A stretch of DNA of 37,805 nt, from assembly GCA_017948555.1 (NCBI GenBank), contig JAFMYY010000034.1, forward strand, positions 2,538 to 40,342, in the 5' to 3' direction. The notes below the pieces were generated by a model. The model worked only from the letters and a program-made list of their open reading frames with translations. It was not told the origin of the DNA and did not search any database. Position 1 is the stretch's first letter, and every line of letters starts with the position of its first letter. Below, piece after piece: positions 31,500 through 37,805 of this stretch. The position numbers and the translations under genes were made by a program. The DNA comes from Cesiribacteraceae bacterium YIM B00369 (GTDB lineage Bacteria > Bacteroidota > Bacteroidia > Cytophagales > Cyclobacteriaceae).

Positions 31500-32774
31500 T
31501 TATTCTGCAATCCTGAACAGCCCCATCTGGTCTTCACTTACTGAAATCAGCTTCCAGCCGGTGGCTTCCTTGTTATCATCTTTGCTGGCATATACTCTCC
31601 AGCGGTACACTTTACCAGGAACAAGAGGGCCTGTCGCTGACTGGTCGTAATTATAAACCACTTTCGTCTGCCCGGAAGGCACTGTTACCTTTTTCTCCAA
31701 ACCTGCAGCTCCTTTGCTGAAGCCACCCCAGATAATGTTTCCGTTTGCATCGCTCACTTCCACCACATAGTCACTTGCACTGGAGTAAGGAGACCAGGCA
31801 AATTCCGGTGTAAGGCCTGTTATTAAAACAGGTTCGGTTGTTTCTGCACCATTCGTCGGAGCCAGAACCTTTACTGATCCGGTAAGGCTGAAGTCCCTGC
31901 TCACGCTGCCGCTGCCAACAGTTACCACCGGCTCTCCGTTCTTTATGATCCAGTCCGGGTCCATTACCCGCTCATCGTTCCGGAAGGTGGCCCTTGCAAT
32001 ATAGGTACCGGCCGGAACATTAGTAATAGTATAGTTTTGCGCTGTTTTGGCAAGCAGTCCGGGAACAGGCTCCCCCGTTAAAGGGTGAACCAGGGTTACA
32101 TCCACCTCACGGGCATTAGAAGCCAGAAAGCTGATGGTTCCGCTAACGGTACCTGCGGCTCCTGCTGTAAGCATAACATTTTTAACTGTTTCCGCTGAAG
32201 ATTCTACTGCAACAGCACTCTCCTCTGAGGTGTATCCGGCTACGAAGCCTTTAAGCTGATAGCTTCCGGCTGTTAAATTATAAATATAAAAATCGCCGGC
32301 AGCATCTGTTATTGCCGAATAAGCTTTTCCTTCTTTTTCAGCCACTACAAGCACTCCCGGAACACCTTTCGCCCCATCACTTACTTTGCCTTTAATTATA
32401 CCACCATCCTGCACCGCGGCAGGATTCATTTCAAATGGCTTCTGCAACTCCTGCCCCACCAGCACAGTAAACGGCAGCGGGCTCATTCCTTTTGGCGGTA
32501 CCTGGTCAAAACCACTGCGGTAAAGTTTCAGGTAATAATTTCCGGGAAATAACTCTGCACTATAGGTTCCGTCAGGACCACTGCTGAGCGACTGAACAGG
32601 ATTATTAGAATCAGATTCAAATACTATAATCCGGACTTCACCCAATGCCGCACCGGTACTTGCATTGGAAATAACTCCCTTTACAAACCCTGTCGCCACC
32701 ACCGGCTCATCCTCTTTACACCCCCATGCCATTAATATTATTATGGCCAAAACCACCAGGTTTAATTTTTGCAT
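31500..32774 (-). CDS. Lipoprotein with carboxypeptidase-regulatory-like repeats
   Basis: 424 aa. The lipoprotein signal ends at AWGC (C19) and is followed by a KEDEP stretch. Three beta-sandwich modules of the carboxypeptidase-regulatory/Ig-like type follow: about 29-110 (GFVKGVISNASTGAALGEV...PDGTYSAEL), 122-200 (GIIKGKVSDGAKGVPGV...DAAGDFYIYNL) and 205-295 (GTVSGTISF). A C-terminal fibronectin-like segment (about 310-424) has EFAWSPYSSASDYVVEVSD...YRWRVYA. Such proteins sit in the outer membrane of Bacteroidota and bind sugars, proteins or surface partners. No enzymatic motif is seen. It is a single gene with its own terminator. Confidence 0.8.
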   Translation of the reverse strand: MQKLNLVVLAIIILMAWGCKEDEPVVATGFVKGVISNASTGAALGEVRIIVFESDSNNPVQSLSSGPDGTYSAELFPGNYYLKLYRSGFDQVPPKGMSPLPFTVLVGQELQKPFEMNPAAVQDGGIIKGKVSDGAKGVPGVLVVAEKEGKAYSAITDAAGDFYIYNLTAGSYQLKGFVAGYTSEESAVAVESSAETVKNVMLTAGAAGTVSGTISFLASNAREVDVTLVHPLTGEPVPGLLAKTAQNYTITNVPAGTYIARATFRNDERVMDPDWIIKNGEPVVTVGSGSVSRDFSLTGSVKVLAPTNGAETTEPVLITGLTPEFAWSPYSSASDYVVEVSDANGNIIWGGFSKGAAGLEKKVTVPSGQTKVVYNYDQSATGPLVPGKVYRWRVYASKDDNKEATGWKLISVSEDQMGLFRIAE

Positions 32775-33150
32775 ATCCTTTTATTTTTTCTGTAAAGCAA
32801 CAGCTTATTTTCCATATATAAACCGGATTGTAACAAGTTCTATTACCTGGACTTTCAGACCTGACTACCACACTATTATTAGATTATTCTAATATTCAAA
32901 CCGATTCTTCAGGAAATCTTTCTTTATTTGAGAAAATCATCACCCCGTTCCAACCTATTATTTCTTTTTTCGTCAGCCCCAGAATCTGTTCCACTCCCTT
33001 CCGCCTGATGCCATATACGGCAAAAAATATCTTTCAGGAATGCTAAAACATTCCAGGTTTGATCCCGCTTTTTAAAGAACCCCTGCAATCACCTGCCATC
33101 AATTCTATGAGGCTGCAGGGTAACCGGACATAAAACTTTTTCAACAGCAC
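32775..33150. other. Divergent intergenic region with two inverted repeats
   Basis: 376 bp between the divergent lipoprotein and LLM oxidoreductase genes. ATTAGA-TTAT-TCTAAT (32878-32893) is a perfect dyad, and CCCTGCA (33081-33087) is inverted as TGCAGGG (33114-33120). Both could be regulator sites or leader structures. No ORF or exact -7 element was found. Confidence 0.35.
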
Positions 33151-34110
33151 ATGACAAAACTGGGATACCACATATCGCACGAACAATTCCCGCCGCGCCA
33201 GCTGCTTCAGCTGGCGCAAAAGGCCGAAAAAGCAGGCTTTGATTTTTGCATTTCGTCAGACCATTTCCACCCCTGGAACCACGAACAGGGGCATTCAGGC
33301 TTTCCCTGGTCCTGGCTTGGGGCGGCTATGGCAACAACTTCCCTTGATTATGGAATTGTAAACTGCCCCTGCTACAGATACCACCCCGCAATTATTGCGC
33401 AGGCAGTAGCTACCCTGGATCAGATGTTCCCAAACCGCTTCTGGATAAATGTGGGTAGCGGCCAGTCTTTGAATGAAGCTATTACCGGACAGAAATGGCC
33501 GCTGAAGTCCGAAAGGAATGCAAAACTAAAGGAAGCCGTGGATATAATGAGAGCCCTTTGGAAAGGGGAAACTGTAACCCACCACGGGCTCAACACGGTG
33601 GAAGAAGCTACCTTGTACACAAGGCCTGTATCGGACATAAGGGTAGCCGGTGCTGCCATTACACCGGAAACAGCAAAATGGCTGGCACCATGGGCCGATG
33701 CGCTGATTACTGTTTCCAAACCACCTGAAGAGCTGCAAAAAGTAGTTGATGCATGGAGGAGTAACGGAGGGGAAAACAAGCCTATGCTCCTTAAAATACA
33801 GGTATCTTACGATACAACAATGAAGGAGGCTTTACAGGGTGCTCATGAGCAATGGAAAACCAATATTTTCGGAAGCTCCTTACTGGCAGAACTCCGCACA
33901 CCACAGCAGCTTGAGCAGGCCGCGAAATTTGTTAATCCGGAAGAGATGCACGGCCATGTAAACATATCCGACTCCACTGACCAGCACCTGGAGTGGCTTC
34001 AAAAATATGCTGAAATGGGGTTCACTGAACTGGATTTACACAACGTAAACCTGAAGCAGGAGCAGTTTATAGAAGTGTTTTCAGAAAAGGTGCTTCCCGC
34101 TTTCAGGTAA
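33151..34110 (+). CDS. LLM-class flavin-dependent oxidoreductase (TIGR03885-like)
   Basis: 319 aa, a luciferase-like TIM-barrel monooxygenase or dehydrogenase. Features include the N-terminal GYHISHEQFPP, the SDHFHPWN motif (residues about 36-43), NVGSGQSLNEAITG (substrate/flavin loop) and a C-terminal FTELDLHNVN. The SDHFHPW segment and length match the group annotated as TIGR03885, related to F420-dependent enzymes; in Bacteroidota the cofactor is more likely FMN. The substrate is unknown. It is a single gene followed by a strong terminator. Confidence 0.85.
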   Translation: MTKLGYHISHEQFPPRQLLQLAQKAEKAGFDFCISSDHFHPWNHEQGHSGFPWSWLGAAMATTSLDYGIVNCPCYRYHPAIIAQAVATLDQMFPNRFWINVGSGQSLNEAITGQKWPLKSERNAKLKEAVDIMRALWKGETVTHHGLNTVEEATLYTRPVSDIRVAGAAITPETAKWLAPWADALITVSKPPEELQKVVDAWRSNGGENKPMLLKIQVSYDTTMKEALQGAHEQWKTNIFGSSLLAELRTPQQLEQAAKFVNPEEMHGHVNISDSTDQHLEWLQKYAEMGFTELDLHNVNLKQEQFIEVFSEKVLPAFR

Positions 34111-34123
34111 TGGATCAGGTAAT

Positions 34124-34162
34124 AACTTTCCAAAAGTTAATGACTTTTGGAAAGTTTCTTTT
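34124..34162 (+). terminator. Rho-independent terminator after the LLM oxidoreductase gene
   Basis: AACTTTCCAAAAGT (34124-34137) is perfectly complementary to ACTTTTGGAAAGTT (34143-34156), a 14-bp stem with a 5-nt loop and TTTCTTTT tail. Confidence 0.85.
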
Positions 34163-34193
34163 ATTACCCTTTCCATTTTACATCCGCCTGTTT

Positions 34194-34763
34194 TTACACT
34201 CTTAAAGAAGCACGAAAACCTCTGGCTGCATAATAAGATTCCGTCCCGTTATGATAAATAAATACATGCCCATAGCGCCAGTCACCAAAAATGGCACCAC
34301 CGGATTTTCTGATATCTGGGGGTGTTTGAAGCCAGCTGGATGTTTTCGTATCAAAATTTCCATGCTTTTGCAATTCCCTGTATTGTTCTTCTGATAATAA
34401 TTCTACCCCAAATTCGGAAGCCATACCAACAGCACTGTTTTTTGGTTTATTTGCTTTTCTCGATTCCAGCGCTTCAGGATCGTAACAAATACTCCTGCGG
34501 CCTTTGGGGCTCTCCGCTGAACAATCATAAAAAATATATTCACCTGTTTTTTCATCGAAATTAATAACATCCGGTTCCCCGCCTGTTCGTTCCATTTCAC
34601 TGAGCGACCAGAGCCTTTCAGGATTAGCTTCCAGCTTTTCCTGTACTTTAACCCATTCAAAGTTTTTATGCCGGTTCATGTTTTTTTCAAAACGTTCCTG
34701 TAATACACTGAGCAGCACTTCACATTGATCTGCCGACAATTTTGCTGAATTTTTCATAGCCAT
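34194..34763 (-). CDS. DUF4256 domain-containing protein
   Basis: 189 aa, full length for DUF4256. Family features include the N-terminal LLSVLQERFEKNMNRH, WSLSEMERTGGEPDVI, YIFYDCSAESPKGRRS (residues about 77-92) and the C-terminal WLQTPPDIRKSGGAIFGDWRYGHVFIYHNGTESYY. There is no signal peptide. The function of the family is unknown. It is convergent with the LLM oxidoreductase gene and lies downstream of an uncertain short reading frame at 34779-35009. Confidence 0.88.
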   Translation of the reverse strand: MAMKNSAKLSADQCEVLLSVLQERFEKNMNRHKNFEWVKVQEKLEANPERLWSLSEMERTGGEPDVINFDEKTGEYIFYDCSAESPKGRRSICYDPEALESRKANKPKNSAVGMASEFGVELLSEEQYRELQKHGNFDTKTSSWLQTPPDIRKSGGAIFGDWRYGHVFIYHNGTESYYAARGFRASLRV

Positions 34764-34778
34764 AAATGTGTTTCGGAA

Positions 34779-35009
34779 TTAAATCTTGCATTTTATTATA
34801 TCAGGTCTTCCTAATTGATCCTTAAGCTTAATTCCAAATTTCAGATATACTGCATTTAAGCATCTTTTCTCCAATAATAGGTCTATCCCTGCAAAATCTC
34901 CATCAGAGTTGTCTTTAAAACCGGATATATACCAAAAAACGGATATTATTCCCATCTGCTTTGCCTGCTTATTCATAAAATAAATGAAGGAGGGCATAAA
35001 AACAGCCAC
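34779..35009 (-). other. Uncertain 76-codon reading frame
   Basis: An open frame between the DUF4256 gene and the TelA operon. Two internal Met codons (residues 5 and 12) are alternative starts. It shows no family motif, no clear ribosome site and average composition. It may be a remnant or chance; the roughly 300-bp region otherwise shows nothing. Confidence 0.15.
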
Positions 35010-35069
35010 CCAGAAATTTAGAAGATAAGAAAGCGTATCTTAAGTATGGTAAAACTGCAGCAGGCGCTG

Positions 35070-35915
35070 CTAAATCGCCTGGCGGAGTGTTTTTACCGGA
35101 AAAAGCCGGTTTTCGCTCATATCGATTGCATACAGGGAAGCTTTCCACCGGATGACCGGAAGCAATGTATAGGATTCTGCTCCCCTTTTACCGGAAATCT
35201 GCAGCGGGGCATTCCCCAGGTAAGTTATGTTATCAATGCTCAAACAGTAGGAAAGATGCCGGAGGAAATCTTCTTTTTCGGAACTGGTTGATGTATAGCC
35301 AATTGCCCTTGCCGGCAGACCTACCGGGAAATAAGGGATTTTTTCAAAGGTGTTTATAGATACCGCGGGAATGCTCAGTTTTGGAACTTCGGCTTCCGCA
35401 GCATCATTATGTTTTGATGCAGAATAACTTCCGGCACCCGCAGCTTTCCCTGTCATCCTGTTCCAGGATTCCTTAAACCTGTCTTTCTTCAAATTATCAA
35501 GTAAGGTTTCCATTTCAGAGGGGGTCCTTACCGGCCTGGGCTTCTCTTCCTTTGGAGCAGTAAAAGCAGCAGGTTCAGGAGCTTCGGGTTCATTTTGGTG
35601 TACGTTGATAATCGCGGTAAAAGTATTAATAAAATGATCGGTGTGCTGAAGATGGAATATTTCCAGTTCATGTACCCGGTTCATCGAAATCAGGTAATCC
35701 TGAATAGCTTTTGTCTTTTCGTAAACCGCTTTTACCTTGAAAGCATGAGGAGTTTTTTTATACCTGCTGTACAGCTGGTGGAGTGTCACCAGCCGCGCAT
35801 TAGCATCCCGGACATAGTTTACGTCCTTCAGGTCAATCTCATGCCTGTGGCCCAGTGCATACCTCTTTCCCGCTGAGCCTCCCATTCCAAAAAGAGAACG
35901 AAAAAAATCCTTCAT
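35070..35915 (-). CDS. TelA-operon protein of unknown function, 281 aa
   Basis: 281 aa and soluble. Residues about 25-105 look helical (LVTLHQLYSRYKKT, YEKTKAIQDYLISMNRVHELEIFHL). A Pro/Glu/Lys-rich linker (about 107-175) follows, and then a C-terminal alpha/beta part with YFPVGLPARAIGYTS and YTLLPVIRWKASLYAID. No enzyme motif is recognised. Its ATG overlaps the stop of the 58-aa gene (ATGA), so it is translationally coupled as the last gene of the TelA operon. A scaffold or effector role with TelA is inference only. Confidence 0.75.
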   Translation of the reverse strand: MKDFFRSLFGMGGSAGKRYALGHRHEIDLKDVNYVRDANARLVTLHQLYSRYKKTPHAFKVKAVYEKTKAIQDYLISMNRVHELEIFHLQHTDHFINTFTAIINVHQNEPEAPEPAAFTAPKEEKPRPVRTPSEMETLLDNLKKDRFKESWNRMTGKAAGAGSYSASKHNDAAEAEVPKLSIPAVSINTFEKIPYFPVGLPARAIGYTSTSSEKEDFLRHLSYCLSIDNITYLGNAPLQISGKRGAESYTLLPVIRWKASLYAIDMSENRLFPVKTLRQAI

Positions 35916-36088
35916 TTAGTTAATATCCTTTTCAGGTGGAGGGTTTCTATTTCCACCTGCACCTTTTCAGCTTCTTTTATTGTAGCATAAAAATCATCCA
36001 GGTTTTGCAAATACAAATCCAGTACCTCTTCCTGTCCGGGGGTCAGAACAGCAAGGGAATTCTTTTTCACCTCTTTATTACCAGCCAT
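35912..36088 (-). CDS. 58-aa coupled gene between TelA and the 281-aa protein
   Basis: ATG at 36086-36088 overlaps the TelA stop (TAATG), and TGA at 35912-35914 overlaps the next ATG (ATGA). The 58-residue product starts MAGNKEVKKN. After TPGQEE it is a predicted amphipathic helix rich in Leu, Glu and Lys (VLDLYLQNLDDFYATIKEAE, then KVQVEIETL), likely a coiled coil. The double overlap and in-frame codon use make it a genuine gene in spite of its size. No family is recognised; it may bridge TelA and the downstream protein. Confidence 0.75.
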   Translation of the reverse strand: MAGNKEVKKNSLAVLTPGQEEVLDLYLQNLDDFYATIKEAEKVQVEIETLHLKRILTK

Positions 36089-37185
36089 TATTCGGTTTCG
36101 ATCTGGTTAGACGGACGGAAAGTACGGATAATCTTGCTGTTAAGCTCTTCCTGAACAAGGGCCAGTTCTTTTACAGCATCCGCCCTTTGCTTACTTCCTT
36201 CTTCCGAAATTTTTATCACGGCATCAAGGGTTTCAACCATATCGCGGTTCACCTTTTTCAGGGTTTCCACATCCACAATCCCGCGTTCGTTTTCTTTTGC
36301 AGCCACCACTACGTTGGTTTTCAGCAGCTGTGCGTTCTTCAGCAGCATTTCATTAGTTGTGTCAGTTACTTTCTTCTGTATTTCCAGTGCCTTCCGCTGC
36401 TTCTCAAGACCAAGAGCAATCGCTACCTGCTGTCTCCATACAGGAATAACCGTTGTAATGGAATTCTGGATTTTCTGGGCCAGCACATCATTGGCCGACT
36501 GGATCATTCTGATCTGGGGCATGGACTGCGTGGCAATAGTATGGGAGAGGGTGAAATCATGCACTTTTTTCTCCAGACGCTCTTTAAAAGCGATCATATC
36601 GCTGAGCCTTTGGACCGCCATTTCATCCTGGCCGCTGGTTTCCACCTCCTGCTGTAACTGCGGAAGGGTTGTATTTTCCAGCTCCTCAATTTTTAGCTTT
36701 CCGGCAGCAATTACCGCGCGGATCTCCTGTATATATTCCACAGCCTGATTAAACATTACTTCAAGACTGGTGGAATCTTTTAATACACTCTGCCGGGTCT
36801 TTTCGAGTTTAATAACCACCTCATCAACATTTTCAGATACGGAATTATACTGGGTGGCAATTCTTTTTGTTCTGTCGGTAAACTTCTGCATAAAAGGTAT
36901 GCCACTCAGAAAGCGGGAAAAGCCACCCTGACTTTCGCCATCATCCACCTTTATCTGGTTAATCTGGTTAAGCAGCTCATTTATGGCAGCACCGGCATCG
37001 CCTGAATCTTTGGCTTTTACTTTCGTAAGAAGTTCATTGCTGAAGTAACCCAGCTTACGCTGTGTTTCCACCCCGAAATTACTGAGGCTCTCAGGTTTAC
37101 CAGGATCGATAGTAACGGAAAGCTCACGGGCTTTTTGCTGAATCAACTCTTTATTTTCGGCAACACTTAATTGATTTTTCTCCAT
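36088..37185 (-). CDS. telA: Toxic anion resistance protein, TelA family
   Basis: 365 aa, almost entirely alpha-helical. It is a typical TelA/KlaA-type protein: an N-terminal segment of helices, the conserved stretch FSRFLSGIPFMQKFTDR (about 99-115), YIQEIRAVIAAGKLKIEELENTTLP, LEKKVHDFTLSHTIATQSMPQIRMIQ and QNSITTVIPVWRQQVAIALGLEKQRKAL (about 220-265). It is cytoplasmic. Family members are linked to tellurite or other stress resistance and often sit with Ter-type genes, but the mechanism is unclear. It is second in an operon: 5 bp after the 148-aa membrane protein gene, and overlapping the 58-aa gene. Confidence 0.93.
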   Translation of the reverse strand: MEKNQLSVAENKELIQQKARELSVTIDPGKPESLSNFGVETQRKLGYFSNELLTKVKAKDSGDAGAAINELLNQINQIKVDDGESQGGFSRFLSGIPFMQKFTDRTKRIATQYNSVSENVDEVVIKLEKTRQSVLKDSTSLEVMFNQAVEYIQEIRAVIAAGKLKIEELENTTLPQLQQEVETSGQDEMAVQRLSDMIAFKERLEKKVHDFTLSHTIATQSMPQIRMIQSANDVLAQKIQNSITTVIPVWRQQVAIALGLEKQRKALEIQKKVTDTTNEMLLKNAQLLKTNVVVAAKENERGIVDVETLKKVNRDMVETLDAVIKISEEGSKQRADAVKELALVQEELNSKIIRTFRPSNQIETE

Positions 37186-37190
37186 CTGCT

Positions 37191-37637
37191 TTACAGGCTA
37201 AAATATTTTTTTGGTTTTTCTTCCAGAGTATTAAGGTAGTTTTTTATGTTCTGTTGCTGTCCTTTAGGGTCGAACCATTCAATTTCATGCACAGGCAAAT
37301 ATTCGCCCAGCAGGCTATGTACTTCCTTCAAAAGGGCTTCTCCTTTTCTGGTCCTGAAATCGGGATTCTTATAGTAGGCGCTGAGGTATTGTACCTTCAC
37401 CTGTCCCAGTTCGGTTACTGCCTGCTCTTTCACTTCCACCACCAGTTCAGATGATTTATTCCCATCCATTACAATGGTTTTGTAAACTCCCTTTCTGCCA
37501 TCTTCCAGAGCTGCCAGGCAGCTTTCTCTGGTCCGTCTGATGGTTTCCTTTAACTGGCGGTTTGGCTTAATCCAATAGCCATAAATGTACCCCATGAAAA
37601 AAGCCAGTGCGATTGGAATTATTGATAATATAAACAT
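37191..37637 (-). CDS. Membrane-anchored TelA-operon protein of unknown function
   Basis: 148 aa. One N-terminal membrane segment (about 2-22, MFILSIIPIALAFFMGYIYG) is followed by a basic stop-transfer stretch (KPNRQLKETIRRTRES) and a cytoplasmic alpha/beta domain with KVQYLSAYYKN and an end segment NYLNTLEEKPKKYFSL. No family is recognised. It is the first gene of the operon, 5 bp before TelA, so it may tether the TelA assembly to the membrane (inference). An inverted repeat GGTTCT/AGAACC (37670-37675/37683-37688) lies just upstream. Confidence 0.75.
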   Translation of the reverse strand: MFILSIIPIALAFFMGYIYGYWIKPNRQLKETIRRTRESCLAALEDGRKGVYKTIVMDGNKSSELVVEVKEQAVTELGQVKVQYLSAYYKNPDFRTRKGEALLKEVHSLLGEYLPVHEIEWFDPKGQQQNIKNYLNTLEEKPKKYFSL

Positions 37638-37788
37638 AAAGCTTCAGTTTAATTTTACTGTCAGTTACAGGTTCTTTACGACAGAACCGAAAATATAGCT
37701 TAAAAAATTCCTGCCTGGCTTCTTCTTTCTATAAATGGCTGCATGCCTGTAACAATGGCAACTGTTAATTAATTCAAGTTGCGAGAAA

Positions 37789-37796
37789 CAAAAATA
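37789..37796 (-). promoter_or_regulatory. Candidate -7 element of the TelA operon
   Basis: On the minus strand TATTTTTG matches TAnnTTTG, about 150 bp before the start at 37637. The matching -33 position lies beyond the window end. Confidence 0.28.
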
Positions 37797-37805
37797 GCCT
37801 GTCCC

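Noticed and set aside
34779-35009. Possible small protein or remnant left of the TelA operon
   Set aside because: No motif, several equivalent starts and no ribosome site; listed only as an uncertain frame.
1-37805. CRISPR array, tRNA/rRNA genes, transposase or integrase, phage genes
   Set aside because: No regular repeat-spacer pattern, no tRNA-like T-loop/anticodon arrangement and no mobile-element protein motifs were seen on either strand.

Overview
The window looks like chromosome of a member of the Bacteroidota (Cytophagales-like). Supporting signs are a C-terminal type IX secretion (T9SS) sorting domain, carboxypeptidase-regulatory-like lipoproteins, weak or absent Shine-Dalgarno sites, and several sequences matching the Bacteroidota -7 consensus TAnnTTTG. 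Base composition is moderate (about 42-45% GC by eye) and even. I see no rRNA, tRNA, CRISPR array, insertion sequence, phage gene or integration site.

Layout. (1) 63-2145: a small exported His/Tyr-rich protein and an MFS transporter. (2) 2395-7217: a five-gene operon for an exported molybdenum hydroxylase of the isoquinoline 1-oxidoreductase/aldehyde oxidase type: 2Fe-2S subunit, Tat-exported Moco subunit, cytochrome c, XdhC-type maturase and MocA-like cytidylyltransferase. (3) 7669-10596: a large T9SS-secreted putative glycoside hydrolase. (4) 10642-12020, minus strand: a YqcI/YcgG (GntA/DcsA-type) heme N-oxygenase followed by a DUF1989 protein, a possible guanidine or amino-nitrogen oxidation unit. 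(5) 12211-17984, minus: a spore-photoproduct-lyase-like radical SAM protein, a 38-aa Lys-rich protein with its own terminator, a lipoprotein-like SDR, two aldo/keto reductases (one with a Tat signal) and a STAS-like protein. (6) 18666-19697: an MDR-type reductase.

(7) 20068-29473 is the most coherent and interesting block, a nitrate module. In order it has an FNR-like regulator with four suitably placed cysteines, an outer-membrane porin, a complete NrtABCD-type nitrate ABC transporter, a 756-aa membrane sensor, and a small NrtS-type nitrate/nitrite transporter, ending at a strong hairpin terminator. The sensor has a PilJ/NarX-type nitrate P-box domain outside the membrane, then HAMP, GAF and coiled coil, then a second PilJ-type domain at the cytoplasmic C-terminus. 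It has no kinase, cyclase or methyl-accepting output. The two ABC ATPases appear to form one consensus and one degenerate ATP site. No nitrate or nitrite reductase lies in the window.

(8) 29583-31240, minus: pirin plus ring-cleaving dioxygenase, a quinone/aromatic detoxification pair. (9) 31500-34763: a lipoprotein with regulatory-like beta domains, an LLM-class flavin oxidoreductase and a DUF4256 protein. (10) 35070-37637, minus: a tightly coupled four-gene TelA operon, including a 58-aa gene that overlaps both neighbours.

All family assignments come from reading motifs and remembered family features; no database search was run.
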